Below are positions 24,560 through 40,830 of a stretch of DNA of 64,000 nucleotides, in pieces (the stretch's first letter is position 1; each line of letters opens with the position of its first letter). Position numbers and translations under genes: made by a program. This DNA is from Pogonophryne albipinna (taxonomy: Eukaryota > Chordata > Actinopteri > Perciformes > Artedidraconidae). The notes below the pieces were generated by a model, which saw nothing but the letters and a program-made list of their open reading frames with translations, was not told the origin of the DNA and did not search any database. The stretch covers positions 30,363,894-30,427,893 of the forward strand of contig CM053260.1 in assembly GCA_028583405.1 (NCBI GenBank), in the 5' to 3' direction.

Positions 24560-25039
24560 ACCCACTTTCAATGGGAGAGAAAGTGCAAAGAAGCAAAGAA
24601 AATAAAGGTTAAGGATGTATTTATACTCAGTGATACACACACACTCAAGCAAAAAGCAAGATGTGAGTGATGGCCCTGCCTCTCCTCAAAGACACATAGT
24701 AAAGTGTGTGTTTGTGTGTGTTTGCGTGTGTGTGTTTTCACATGGCCTCTGGTTTGAAGGAGTCATTAAGAAGAAATGTTGTTAGCACAGGAGCCGTTAA
24801 ATGGACCTGTAACAGATGATGGCAGCTTCAGATTAGATTCAGAGGTAATTTACTTTACTTACCACAAGCTGCTCGTATGGTAAGGTGATCTTGAACACAA
24901 ATAAAAGTGCTCCAGATTAGATTCAAAAGTTCATAAATGTTGACAGATGGGGGTCGTGACGGGTCATTAGACGCTGAGCTGAACCGTGGGGGTCAAGAAA
25001 CTCCGCTTTTAAAAGCTAAAGCCACTGGGAAGTTTCAGC
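24307..25039. other. GT tracts and non-coding sequence
   Basis: (GT)n at 24307-24338 and 24484-24557, then unremarkable sequence with short GT runs near 24705-24735. No exon is recognised. Confidence 0.5.
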
Positions 25040-28000
25040 AATCTCTCTAATATCCAGCAGGGGGCATGAAGACAGATTGTATAGAAGTCTATGAGAAAAT
25101 ATTCATACTTCTGGCTTGATGTATTACCTCAGATTGTATAGAAGTCTATGAGGAAATGTTCCTACTTCTGTCTCTATTACCTCAGATTGTATAGAAGTCT
25201 ATGAGGAAATGTTCCTACTTCTGTCTCTATTACCTCAGATTGTATAGAAGTCTATGAGGAAATGTTCCTACTTCTGTCTCTATTACCTCAGATTGTATAG
25301 AAGTCTTTGATCAAATGTTCCTACTTCTCTCTCTCTTTATTACCTCAGATTGTATAGAAGTCTTTGAGGAAATGTTCCTACTTCTCTCTCTCTTTATTAC
25401 CTCAGATTGTAGAGAAGACTATGAGGAAATGTTCCTACTTCTCTCTTTATTACCTCAGATTGTATAGAAGTCTATGAGGAAATGTTTCTACTTCTCTCTC
25501 TCTTTATTACCTCAGATTGTAGAGAAGTCTATGAGGAAATGTTCCTACTTCTCTCTCTCTTTATTACCTCAGATTGTAGAGAAGTCTATGAGGAAATGTT
25601 TCTACTTCTCTCTCTCTTTATTACCTCAGATTGTATAGAAGTCTTTGATCAAATGTTCCTATTTCTCTCTCTCTTTATTACCTCAGATTGTATAGAAGTC
25701 TATGAGGAAATGTTCCTACTTCTCTCTCTCTTTATTACCTCAGATTGTAGAGAAGTCTATGAGGAAATGTTCCTACTTCTCTCTCTCTTTATTACCTCAG
25801 ATTGTAGAGAAGTCTATGAGGAAATGTTTCTACTTCTCTCTCTCTTTATTACCTCAGATTGTAGAGAAGTCTATGAGGAAATGTTTCTACTTCTCTCTCT
25901 CTTTATTACCTCAGATTGTATAGAAGTCTTTGATCAAATGTTCCTACTTCTCTCTCTCTTTATTACCTCAGATTGTAGAGAAGTCTATGAGGAAATGTTC
26001 CTGCTTCTCTCTCTCTTTATTACCTCAGATTGTAGAGAAGTCTATGAGGAAATGTTTCTACTTCTCTCTCTCTTTATTACCTCAGATTGTATAGAAGTCT
26101 TTGATCAAATGTTCCTACTTCTCTCTCTCTTTATTACCTCAGATTGTATAGAAGTCTATGAGGAAATGTTTCTACTTCTCTCTCTCTTTATTACCTCAGA
26201 TTGTAGAGAAGTCTATGAGGAAATGTTCCTACTTCTCTCTTTATTACCTCAGATTGTATAGAAGTCTATGAGGAAATGTTTCTACTTCTCTCTCTCTTTA
26301 TTACCTCAGATTGTAGAGAAGTCTATGAGGAAATGTTCCTACTTCTCTCTCTCTTTATTACCTCAGATTGTAGAGAAGTCTATGAGGAAATGTTTCTACT
26401 TCTCTCTCTCTTTATTACCTCAGATTGTAGAGAAGTCTATGAGGAAATGTTTCTACTTCTCTCTCTCTTTATTACCTCAGATTGTATAGAAGTCTTTGAT
26501 CAAATGTTCCTACTTCTCTCTCTCTTTATTACCTCAGATTGTATAGAAGTCTATGAGGAAATGTTCCTGCTTCTCTCTCTCTTTATTACCTCAGATTGTA
26601 TAGAAGTCTTTGAGGAAATGTTCCTACTTCTCTCTCTCTTTATTACCTCAGATTGTAGAGAAGACTATGAGGAAATGTTCCTACTTCTCTCTTTATTACC
26701 TCAGATTGTATAGAAGTCTATGAGGAAATGTTTCTACTTCTCTCTCTCTTTATTACCTCAGATTGTAGAGAAGTCTATGAGGAAATGTTCCTACTTCTCT
26801 CTCTCTTTATTACCTCAGATTGTAGAGAAGTCTATGAGGAAATGTTTCTACTTCTCTCTCTCTTTATTACCTCAGATTGTAGAGAAGTCTATGAGGAAAT
26901 GTTCCTGCTTCTCTCTCTCTTTATTACTTCAGATTATATAGAAGTCTATGAGAAAATGTTCCTGCTTCTCTCTCTCTTTATTACCTCAGATTGTAGAGAA
27001 GTCTATGAGGAAATGTTCCTACTTCTCTCTCTCTTTATTACTTCAGATTATATAGAAGTCTATGAGGAAATGTTCCTGCTTCTCTCACTCTTTATTACCT
27101 CAGATTGTATAGAAGTCTATGAGGAAATGTTCCTGCTTCTCTCTCTCTTTATTACCTCAGATTGTATAGAAGTCTATGAGGAAATGTTCCTGCTTCTCTC
27201 TCTCTTTATTACCTCAGATTGTATAGAAGTCTATGAGGAAATGTTCCTGCTTCTCTCTCTCTTTATTACCTCAGATTGTATAGAAGTCTATGAGGAAATG
27301 TTCCTGCTTCTCTCTCTCTTTATTACCTCAGATTGTATAGAAGTCTATGAGGAAATGTTCCTGCTTCTCTCTCTCTTTATTACCTCAGATTGTATAGAAG
27401 TCTATGAGGAAATGTTCCTGCTTCTCTCTCTCTTTATTACCTCAGATTGTATAGAAGTCTATGAGGAAATGTTCCTACTTCTCTCTTTATTACCTCAGAT
27501 TGTAGAGAAGTCTATGAGAAAATGTTCCTACTTCTCTCTCTCTTTATTACCTCAGTTTGTAGAGAAGTCTACGAGAAAATGTTCCTACTTCTCTCTCTTT
27601 ATTACCTCAGATTGTATAGAAGTCTATGAGAAAATGTTCCTACTTCTCTCTTTATTACCTCAGATTGTATAGAAGTCTATGAGAAAATGTTCCTACTTCT
27701 CTCTTTATTACCTCAGATTGTATAGAAGTCTATGAGGAAATGTTCCTACTTCTCTCTCTTGATTACCTCAGATTGTATAGAAGTCTATGAGAAAATGTTC
27801 CTACTTCTCTCTTTATTACCTCAGATTGTATAGAAGTCTATGAGAAAATGTTCCTACTTCTCTCTTTATTACCTCAGATTGTATAGAAGTCTATGAGGAA
27901 ATGTTCCTACTTCTCTCTCTTGATTACCTCAGATTGTATAGAAGTCTATGAGAAAATGTTCCTACTTCTCTCTTTATTACCTCAGATTGTATAGAAGTCT

Positions 28001-29155
28001 ATGAGAAAATGTTCCTACTTCTCTCTTTATTACCTCAGATTGTATAGAAGTCTATGAGGAAATGTTCCTACTTCTCTCTCTTGATTACCTCAGATTGTAT
28101 AGAAGTCTATGAGAAAATGTTCCTACTTCTCTATTTATTACCTCAGATTGTATAGAAGTCCATGAGGAAATGTTCCTACTTTTCTCTAGATTTGTTACCT
28201 CAGATTGTAGAGAAGTCTATGAGGAAATGTTCCTGCTTCTCTCTCTCTTTATTACCTCAGATTGTATAGAAGTCTATGAGGAAATGTTCCTGCTTCTCTC
28301 TCTCTTTATTACCTCAGATTGTAGAGAAGTCTATGAGGAAATGTTCCTGCTTCTCTCTCTCTTTATTACCTCAGATTGTATAGAAGTCTATGAGGAAATG
28401 TTCCTGCTTCTCTCTCTCTTTATTACCTCAGATTGTATAGAAGTCTATGAGGAAATGTTCCTGCTTCTCTCTCTCTTTATTACCTCAGATTGTAGAGAAG
28501 TCTATGAGGAAATGTTCCTGCTTCTCTCTCTCTTTATTACCTCAGATTGTATAGAAGTCTATGAGGAAATGTTCCTGCTTCTCTCTCTCTTTATTACCTC
28601 AGATTGTAGAGAAGTCTATGAGGAAATGTTCCTGCTTCTCTCTCTCTTTATTACCTCAGATTGTATAGAAGTCTATGAGGAAATGTTCCTGCTTCTCTCT
28701 CTCTTTATTACCTCAGATTGTATAGAAGTCTATGAGGAAATGTTCCTGCTTCTCTCTCTCTTTATTACCTCAGATTGTATAGAAGTCTATGAGGAAATGT
28801 TCCTACTTCTCTCTTTATTACCTCAGATTGTAGAGAAGTCTATGAGAAAATGTTCCTACTTCTCTCTCTCTTTATTACCTCAGTTTGTAGAGAAGTCTAC
28901 GAGAAAATGTTCCTACTTCTCTCTCTTTATTACCTCAGATTGTATAGAAGTCTATGAGAAAATGTTCCTACTTCTCTCTTTATTACCTCAGATTGTATAG
29001 AAGTCTAGGAGAAAATGTTCCTACTTCTCTCTTTATTACTTCAGATTGTATAGAAGTCTATGAGAAAATGTTCCTACTTCTCTATTTATTACCTCAGATT
29101 GTATAGAAGTCCATGAGGAAATGTTCCTACTTTTCTCTAGATTTGTTACCTCATT
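25040..29155 (+). repeat. 57-bp satellite, about 72 copies
   Basis: Units of 49-57 bp (agattgtatagaagtctatg, aggaaatgttcctactt, ctctctctctttattacctc). Because 57 is divisible by three, open frames of 145-314 residues arise, but they are pure repeats. The block 27480-27690 recurs at about 28800-29010, so longer segments have also been copied. Confidence 0.97.
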
Positions 29156-29420
29156 AAATATTTTCCTGATGAGTTTTTTGGACTTAATCTGTACTTCCAA
29201 GTCTTCTTCAATACAATTTGATGTTCATTAAGTAAATGATGGTCCCATGTAAGTTGCATTCACAAGATATGTGAGGAACTCTTTGCTCACAGCGAGGTTA
29301 GGCGCAAAGCCTTGAGGTGAAAACAGAAAGTTAGGTCTCGTTTTGTACAATTACATCCCCTGGTTCATACAGCTGGGCTCTGATTGGTTGCTTGTTGAGA
29401 TATCAGCTGCAAATTGAGGT
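29156..29420 (+). repeat. Right flank of the dispersed element that seeded the 57-bp satellite
   Basis: ttacctcattaaatattttcctgatgag, caagtcttcttcaatacaa and gatgttcattaagtaaatgatgg continue the unit without amplification. I recognise this order from a dispersed repeat common in fish. The matching left flank (tctctaatatccagcagggg) is at about 25045-25075. Confidence 0.65.
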
Positions 29421-29559
29421 CAAAGTTGAAATAATGTCTACTTCTAGCACAGCTCTCTGCAACTCCATATTTCTACAATGTGGTATAATCACTGTTACTT
29501 GAGTAAAGGATCTAAGTACTTGCACTTGGTTATCTTGTGTGCTTTTATTCAATTTTATT

Positions 29560-29745
29560 CCATGTTTTTATTGTGTTTTTATTGTGTATTGTGTTTTTAG
29601 CACTTCTTAACACGTGGCTTGTGATGTCATTTAATCTTTTATGATTTGTATGATGTTTTAATGCTTTGTCAAGCACTTGAGCACTTCTGTGACTATGTCT
29701 GGGAAAAGCGCTTTATAAATAAATTTGACTTACTTGCTTACTTTC
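29560..29745 (+). mobile_element. LINE 3' end fragment
   Basis: It ends gggaaaagcgctttataaataaa followed by a degenerate (acttgctt) tail. This is the usual 3' end of fish LINE copies, heavily 5' truncated, with no coding part. Confidence 0.5.
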
Positions 29746-30831
<1,086 letters not shown>

Positions 30832-31545
30832 AGTGACGCATCCTAAAACCAGGAAGTGAGTTAGCATTTCAGCACTTCCTGTTCCCTCGTCTCAGAGCCA
30901 ATGAGATCTCTCCATAGGATTTTGGAAAATATCTGAAATAAGGTCTGTGATTGAGACACATTGAAGAGACGGATCACGTTTTGTTCTACGACATGAAATC
31001 CATCAACAGTGACCCCACTGGTGATTTCTGAAGAGTTGACGTGTCTGAGAAACGATGGTTGTTACCAAGTGGCTGAATAGGACTACAGAAGTCGTGGAGG
31101 CCGTTGTACGTCATTACGCCGAACACGTAAACACTCCTCTAAGTTAGTTTCTGTTCTGCTTGAAAGCAAGTCCCTGCCTCCTGCAAAGTGTTCAAACAAA
31201 CGCTTCAACTTGTTCCATTTAGAATCTGTGTGTTTGAATATGGATCTTAAGTTGGCGTGACGTTGAAGTCGTGCTGCTGGACTCGGCTGTAGTTCCTTTA
31301 TAGCATAACGTTAGCATTTTGCTTCTGGACATTAGATTTATGATTCCAACATTATAAAAGTAGGGTAGACATGAGGAGATGATCCGGCTGAACAAAACGT
31401 GCATTTATCAAACAGGTTAGTTTTCCACAGTTCTTATTTGAGCTATTTTCCAAAATCCTCTGGAGAAATCCCATTGCTTTTTGTCGAGGGAACCAGCAGC
31501 TTACTTCCGGGTGAACATGTCATCCCTGCACCGCTCTATTCAGAT
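30832..31545 (-). mobile_element. MITE-like fold-back element, full copy 2 (inverted)
   Basis: An inverted, very similar copy of 4128-4857, including gttggcgtgacgttgaagtc and the single central ctgtagttcctttatagc. It ends ccctgcaccgctctat. The ends are themselves related in inverse orientation. Confidence 0.78.
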
Positions 31546-31990
31546 TGTTTTTAGGTTTGACTATTTATTTGAATTCAGGCTTTTTATCTAGGTTTGGTTT
31601 ATTTTTCTCAGGTTTGACGTTTGATTTTTTTCTTAGAATTACACATTTTCTTTCAGGTTAGATTTTTTTTTTATCAATATCTGACATTTTCGCAGAATTT
31701 TGACAGTTTTCCCCACATTTTATAATTTATAATTTCTTTCTCAGAATTCCAACTTTTTTTCTCAGAATTCCAAGTTATCCCAGGTTTTACATTGTTATCA
31801 GAATTGTGACGTTTTTTCTCCTATTTGTTTTCAGATTTGCGTTCAGATTTTTTTTTCTCATGTTAGATTTTTTTTTCCGGATTTTGACTTTCCGAAATGT
31901 ATTCTCAGATTTCACATTTTAATCAGATTACTGATTTATTCTTAGAATTCTGAGTTTTTCCCAGGTTTGACTTTGATTTGTTTTATCTAC
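31546..31990 (+). repeat. T-rich degenerate tandem repeat
   Basis: Irregular units around ttttctcagaattc and caggtttgac, spaced about 30-35 bp and strongly diverged. No coding potential. Confidence 0.5.
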
Positions 31991-32493
<503 letters not shown>

Positions 32494-32650
32494 TAGGGCA
32501 CAGTGAGTTTGTTCAGTGTTTCCTGGCTGAGGGCAGGTCATGCCTAGGTGGAGAAACTGTGACATGTCAAAGACGCCCCTGATTATAGCCACAAAGGGAA
32601 AACATCCAAAACTAACACACACACACACACAGCATTTACCACGACTTCTG

Positions 32651-32651
<1 letters not shown>

Positions 32652-32715
<64 letters not shown>

Positions 32716-32725
32716 TGTGTGTGTG
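32652..32725 (+). repeat. (GT)n microsatellite
   Basis: GT tract with one interrupting 'at', following a short CA tract at 32616-32631. Confidence 0.95.
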
Positions 32726-33263
32726 GCAGTGGTAGAGACCCATGGGAACTAAAAGCATCTGTAGTTCGAGGCTCGGCAACAAAGGCATCGGAGGGCGCCA
32801 GTGTGTCAAATCTGGCCAACACACTTCCAATGACGAAAGAAAACAAAATCTGCGATGACCTTCGGAGGAAACCAAACAAATGGAAAACGTCAGTTTCACT
32901 TGACGAACCAGCAGACGTGTGTTTTGTCACGGTCACCCCGACAACTCCGATGCTAATGAGGGCTCGCTATGATAAATGTGTATGCTTTAGTTTACAATGA
33001 AAACATGGCGGATGGCGAGAAAAAGGTTTGAGAAAAGGTAAAATGGTTTTTTTTATATCCAATGAAATGGCAAATTTCCAGCAATCACTCCATGTGTTCT
33101 CTTGCAACAACAGAAAATGGTTAATTGGCTCTATGGATGGATAACAAGTGGTGTAGGAATGATGAGATGATCAGTTCCTTCTTCTGTCTCCTGGTATGAA
33201 GGTCAATGGTTTTCTGAATGTGTTTTTTTTATCTAGCGCCATCATCAGGTCGGACTTTTATTT
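32726..33263. other. Non-coding stretch
   Basis: Apparently single-copy. A plus-strand frame is open to 33000 from the GT tract but has no splice signal or recognised domain. Confidence 0.35.
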
Positions 33264-33478
33264 TGATCTTGTATTTGAGTAAAAGTTGAAGTACTCAGAT
33301 CGTGTATTTGAGTAAAAGTAGAAGTACTCAGATCTTGTACTTAGCAAAAGTAGAAGTACTCAGATCTTGTACTTGAGTAAAAGTAGAAGTACTCAGATCT
33401 TGTACTTGAGTAAAAGTAGAAGTACTCAGATCTTGTACTTGAGTAAAAGTAGAAGTACTCAGATCTTGAGTAAAAGTA
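33264..33478 (+). repeat. 33-bp satellite unit, small array
   Basis: About six copies of the unit seen at 9445-14130, at a second site and in the same orientation. Confidence 0.93.
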
Positions 33479-33589
33479 TTTTATCTATGACTACCTGCAT
33501 CACGAACATCATTTCCCATCAGCCTCAGACTTTGTTTAAGTGTACTGCTAATTAGCAAATGTTAGCATGCCACCCTAAACTAAAACTTC

Positions 33590-34510
33590 TTACACACCAA
33601 AGAACACGTCCCGGCGGAACGTCGCCTCGCGTCTCTGCGTCTTGGCCATGTGTCGCACTGGAACACACTTGCCAACCCTCCCGATATTCGCCGGAGACTC
33701 CCGATTTCATTGCCCTCTCCCGGTTTCCTCCCAGGGTCATATTTCTTCCGCATTTCTCCCGATTTCTGACTAAATCAGATTTACTCAGGACTGTTTCCAC
33801 TCGGACTTTAATACAGCTACACCATTGTTTGGTTTCCATGGTAGCACGTCTCTTTAGTAGCGCGCGCAACTGAAAGTCTGAGAGGGTGAGGAAGATTGTC
33901 ACAGAAAACAGAACAAGAATCGACAACTCCACCCTCTGCTCAGTCCTGTCCTGTAAAATACAGGTCCAGCCCACACACATGCTCCATCAAGGATGGTGCT
34001 ACAGGCCGCAAGGCAGTGCACTTAGAACTACAATAAGCATGTTAATGTTAATCTAATACAGCTCTGGCGATCCGATTTCTGAGGTCTCAAGGTTGGCAAG
34101 TATGGTGATACACCGAGAGAAGAAGAACAGACTGCGTGATATAAACAAACAACAAATAGCGTATGCGTTCCATTTTCCCTCTACAACGAGAAGCTCACGG
34201 GGCTTTCCCAAACCTGTGTCGAGAGCTGGAGTTAAATGAAATCTCAGATTTGCCTTCTTAATCGTTTGTTTGGGTCTCTCACTTCCGTTTCGCTTCTCAT
34301 GCACTGATTCGCTAGCTGAACAGCCAATCAGAGTGATTTCTTTAGCCGACAGCCTCCCGATTCAACAAGTCGAATCGGCGGCGGAAGGTGTCGGCACGGC
34401 CGAAAAGACACGCCGGTGCGGTACACACCAATCTGAGTAGGGCGAGACGGCGCTCATCGACGGCCCGACATCTATCGACGCCGATAATCGGCTCGGTGTG
34501 TAACAGCCTT
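33590..34510. mobile_element. Outer terminal-inverted-repeat element (tentative)
   Basis: The left end cttcttacacaccaa and right end cggtgtgtaacagcc are inverted relatives. The interior near the right end is rich in CG (gccgataatcggctcgg). No target duplication could be confirmed. It surrounds the element at 33664-34103. Confidence 0.4.
33664..34103. mobile_element. hAT-like non-autonomous element with 'acttgccaacc' ends
   Basis: It starts cacacttgccaaccctcccg and ends caaggttggcaagtatg, a terminal inverted repeat of about 13 bases with one mismatch. The interior (gagactcccgatttc ...) is typical of decayed hAT copies in fish. No coding frame. The 8-bp target duplication is not evident. Confidence 0.6.
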
Positions 34511-35225
34511 TAGACAGTGACCATGCTAATCGTTAGCATGTTAGCATTGTCATTAGTAACATGTGAGATGTTGGCTCAAAGGTCACCGCTGTGCCGACCT
34601 AAAGCTCTCAGGTCACAATGAAAGTTAGATTTTTTTAATGGCCCGATTCATGTTTCCAAATCTGCAGCTGATGCAATGACATTTCATTCTTTGTTTTGAA
34701 GATAGATTTAACATTGGGAGGAAAGTAATCTGCTACCAGTTAATGAAATGGCAACCAGGTTTATAAAGTGCTTCCTCTAATAAGGTAAATAAATTATGAG
34801 GATTAAAGTAGAGTTATGAGTCATCCCCCGACCTCTGAATAACACAGTGGTTTTCTTTTGAAGGTTAACTTCATCAGTGGGTTTGAAACTTTAGCTTATG
34901 GGTTGCAGGTGAAGATCGATTCTGTTTGGGAACAAAACATTTGTACTTGTTTAAGAGAAGAAGGGTTTTCCACAAAACATCTCTTTGTGTTTCTACTTGT
35001 TTAAGAGTCATTTTAAAGTTCCACAAGGTACGTCCAAAACATGTTTGAGTTATATTGAACAATACGTGAAAACAAGTGTTGGAGCCAAATGGACCCATTA
35101 GTAGCTTTCACTGCTCCATAAAGGTCAAAAAACAATATGGTGCCCCTAGTGAGAGCTAGATAACTAGAACAATGTATATTATGCACATCATATTCGATAT
35201 TATGGTTTTGATCAAACAAATATAA
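34511..35225. other. Non-coding stretch
   Basis: AT-rich, apparently single-copy, with no recognised exon. Confidence 0.4.
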
Positions 35226-35324
35226 TGAGCCTCTGTGTCGAAAAAACCTTTTATGATACTTACACGTTTAGTTCAGCAGGAAAATCTCCCCATATTAACA
35301 CCACTTTATGATTTCTGAAGTAAA
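35226..35324 (+). mobile_element. MITE-like element, left part of copy 4
   Basis: cacgtttagttcagcagg, accactttatgatttctg and agctaacgttaggctataaa match copy 3 and run straight into a 72-bp array, so the array sits inside this element. Confidence 0.7.
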
Positions 35325-35892
35325 AAGCTAACGTTAGGCTATAAAGGAACTACAGCACGGTCACATGACTTCACGTCACCACCGCTAAGCTAAAGGAGGC
35401 TAATGTTGGGCTATAAAGGAACTACAGCACGGTCACATGACTTCACGTCACCACCGCTAAGCTAAAGGTGGCTAATGTTGGGCTATAAAGGAACTACAGC
35501 ACAGTCACATGACTTCACGTCACCACCGCTAAGCTAAAGGAGGCTAATGTTGGGCTATAAAGGAACTACAGCACGGTCACATGACTTCACGTCACCACCG
35601 CTAAGCTAAAGGTGGCTAATATTGGGCTATAAAGGAACTACAGCACGGTCACATGACTTCACGTCACCACCGCTAAGCTAAAGGAGGCTAATGTTGGGCT
35701 ATAAAGGAACTACAGCACGGTCACATGACTTCACGTCACCACCGCTAAGCTAAAGGAGGCTAATGTTGGGCTATAAAGGAACTACAGCACGGTCACATGA
35801 CTTCACATCACCACCGCTAAGCTAAAGGAGGCTAATGTTGGGCTATAAAGGAACTACAGCACGGTCACATGACTTCACGTCACCACCGCTAT
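35325..35892 (+). repeat. 72-bp minisatellite, array 3
   Basis: About eight copies, ending abruptly inside a unit at accaccgcta. Confidence 0.96.
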
Positions 35893-36824
<932 letters not shown>

Positions 36825-36919
36825 CACACAAACACCAACAGAGGTGACCTCACTTCTGTAAAGTTTGTGCTAACATATAATCACCCTTTGAATGGCTTTT
36901 TAGACTCCCAGAGCTCAGG

Positions 36920-36920
<1 letters not shown>

Positions 36921-36987
<67 letters not shown>
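36921..36987 (+). repeat. (CA)n microsatellite
   Basis: CA tract of about 33 units. Confidence 0.97.
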
Positions 36988-37926
<939 letters not shown>

Positions 37927-37934
37927 TGTCTACA

Positions 37935-38346
37935 GAGATGGCAAAAGTACACACATCCTTGACTCCAGTAGCAGCACAGATACTCGTGTTTAAAAATACT
38001 CTGGTAAAAGTAGAAGTACTGACTAAACTTCTTTACTCAAGCAAAAGTAAAGAGGCTTTGAAATGTACTTGAGTAAAAAGTACCCATAACTAGCAGCTGT
38101 TTTAAAGAGTACCTGACCTCCCTTTATATTAATAGAACAATAATGTCATTGTTAGGTAATGAATGTTTCCATGCTGAACAACGGCAACATGACAACGTTT
38201 CCATTGGTCCCTCTTCTTTAGAGAAGACCAGGAAATGATGGATACACGGATCGTGTTCAAATCAATAGGCACGCAATGACTCTAAAGAATAATGATCACG
38301 CCACCAAACACACATTCAGACTAAAGGAACCAGCTGTTTGGGAAAT
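37935..38346 (+). repeat. Dispersed 'ggcaaaagtacacacatcc' element, left body
   Basis: gatggcaaaagtacacacat, aatactctggtaaaagtag, tttactcaagcaaaagtaaa and gtacttgagtaaaaagtac follow in the order of a dispersed element I recognise from fish genomes. The 37-bp array at 38347 lies further along it. Confidence 0.6.
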
Positions 38347-38905
38347 GAGAGAAGTAGAAAGTACAGGTATTTGGGTTCAACATGTGAGAAGTAGAAAGTA
38401 CAGGTATTTGGGTTCAACATGTAAGAAGTAGAAAGTACAGGTATTTGAGTTCAACATGTAAGAAGTAGAAAGTACAGGTATTTGAGTTCAACATGTAAGA
38501 AGTAGAAAGTACAGGTATTTGGGTTCAACATGTAAGAAGTAGAAAGTACAGGTATTTGAGTTCAACATGTAAGAAGTAGAAAGTACAGGTATTTGTGTTC
38601 AACATGTAAGAAGTAGAAAGTACAGGTATTTGGGTTCAACATGTGAGAAGTAGAAAGTACAGGTATTTGGGTTCAACATGTAAGAAGTAGAAAGTACAGG
38701 TATTTGAGTTCAACATGTAAGAAGTAGAAAGTACAGGTATTTGTGTTCAACATGTAAGAAGTAGAAAGTACAGGTATTTGGGTTCAACATGTAAGAAGTA
38801 GAAAGTACAGGTATTTGGGTACAACATGTAAGAAGTAGAAAGTACAGGTATTTGTGTTCAACATGTAAGAAGTAGAAAGTACAGGTATTTGTGTTCAAAA
38901 TGTAA
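38347..38905 (+). repeat. 37-bp minisatellite, about 15 copies
   Basis: Units of 37 bp (gagaagtagaaagtacagg, tatttgggttcaacatgt). The last unit changes into ttcaaaatgtaaaaagtcgtcagaa, the unamplified continuation of the dispersed element. Confidence 0.95.
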
Positions 38906-38923
38906 AAAGTCGTCAGAATTAGT

Positions 38924-39123
38924 AGTGTGTGTGTTTGTGTGTGTTTATTTGTGCCATATATTGTCAGTCATCTGCACGCTTCATATTTTCCACGGGTTGC
39001 AGTTGTAGAGCAAACAGCCTGTTAAAACACAAAATTATGCACAAACACACACATTACATGACCCCCCCCATCTTACACAAACACACATACTCCAAAAACA
39101 CACACAGTTGATTTACAGGTGGA
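38924..39123 (+). repeat. Repeat shared with 48214-48452
   Basis: gtcagtcatctgcacgcttc, ccacgggttgcagttgtag and tgttaaaacacaaaattatg recur almost unchanged and in the same orientation at 48214-48452. Both are rich in short CA runs and end gttgatttacaggtgg. Confidence 0.85.
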
Positions 39124-39190
39124 GTAAAGTACTGATGGCAGAAAAAATGTACTTAAGTACAGGCACGAAGTATTTGTTCTCCACTACTTC

Positions 39191-39700
<510 letters not shown>

Positions 39701-39957
39701 AATATATAAAACACAACCCAGAGCTTATGCCAGTGAGAATAGTTTTGGAGAAATGAGTCCTAAACCCAGAAATGACGCAGCATTTGCACACTTCTTGTTT
39801 GGTTGTTGTCCTGAAATAAGGTCTGTGGGTAACACAAGCTGAAAAAGCTCTTAACGTTCTGTTATACAATATAAAATATGTCAGTAAATACTGGTGAATT
39901 TAAAAACAGAGGTTTGCTAACAAGTGTCTAAAAGAGACGACTAAACGTCATCACGCC
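39701..39957 (-). mobile_element. MITE-like element, terminal part of copy 5 (inverted)
   Basis: aaacccagaaatgacgcagc, gtcctgaaataaggtctgtg, aatactggtgaatttaaaaac and gacgactaaacgtcat lead directly into an inverted 72-bp array. Confidence 0.6.
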
Positions 39958-40830
39958 CAACATTAGCCGCCTTTAGCTTAGCGGTGGTGACGTGAAGTCA
40001 TGTGACCGTGCTGTAGTTCCTTTATAGCCCAACATTAGCCACCTTTAGCTTAGCGGTGGTGACGTGAAGTCATGTGACCGTGCTGTAGTTCCTTTATAGC
40101 CCAACATTAGCCGCCTTTAGCTTAGCGGTGGTGACGTGAAATCATGTGACCGTGCTGTAATTCCTTTATAGCCCAACATTAGCCGTCTTTAGCTTAGCGG
40201 TGGTGACGTTAAGTCATGTGACCGTGCTGTAGTCCCTTTATAGCCCAACATTAGCCACCTTTAGCTTAGCGGTGGTCAGTTGAAGTCATGTGACCGTGCT
40301 GTAGTTCCTTTATAGCACCAAACATTATCTGCCTTTAGCTTAGCGGTGGTCAGTTGAAGTCATGTGACCGTGCTGTAGTTCTTTATAGCCAAACATTAGC
40401 CTCCTTTAGCTTAGCGGTGATGACGTGAAGTCATGTGACCGTGCTGTAGTTCCTTTATAGCCCAACATTAGCCGCCTTTAGCTTAGCGGTGGTGACGTTA
40501 AGTCATGTGACTGTGCTGTAGTTCCTTTATAGCCCAATATTAGCCGCCTTTAGCTTAGCGGTGGTGACGTTAAGTCATGTGACCGTGCTGTAGTGCCTTT
40601 ATAGCCCAACATTAGCCACCTTTAGCTTAGCGGTGGTCAGTTGAAGTAATGTGACCGTGCTGTAGTTCTTTTATAGCCCAACATTAGCCACCTTTAACTT
40701 AGCAGTGGTGACGTGAAGTCATGTGACCGTGCTGTAGTTCCTTTATAGCCCAACATTAGCCACCTTTAGCTTAGCGGTGGTGACGAGAAGTCCTCGTGCT
40801 GGAGTTCCTTTATAGCCTAAAGGTCCCTTT
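39958..40830 (-). repeat. 72-bp minisatellite, array 4 (inverted)
   Basis: About twelve copies on the minus strand, more diverged than arrays 1-3 (ggtcagttgaagtc, aattccttta variants). Confidence 0.95.

Noticed and set aside
25482..29000. Open frames of 145-314 codons (LLLSLFITSDCREVYEEMF repeats)
   Set aside because: The 57-bp period keeps one frame open. Several frames are open at once, and indels between units switch frame without selection for any of them.
25040..29155. CRISPR array or similar spaced direct repeats
   Set aside because: Units are contiguous with no unique spacers, no cas genes are present and the DNA is vertebrate. The same applies to the 72-, 38- and 37-bp arrays.
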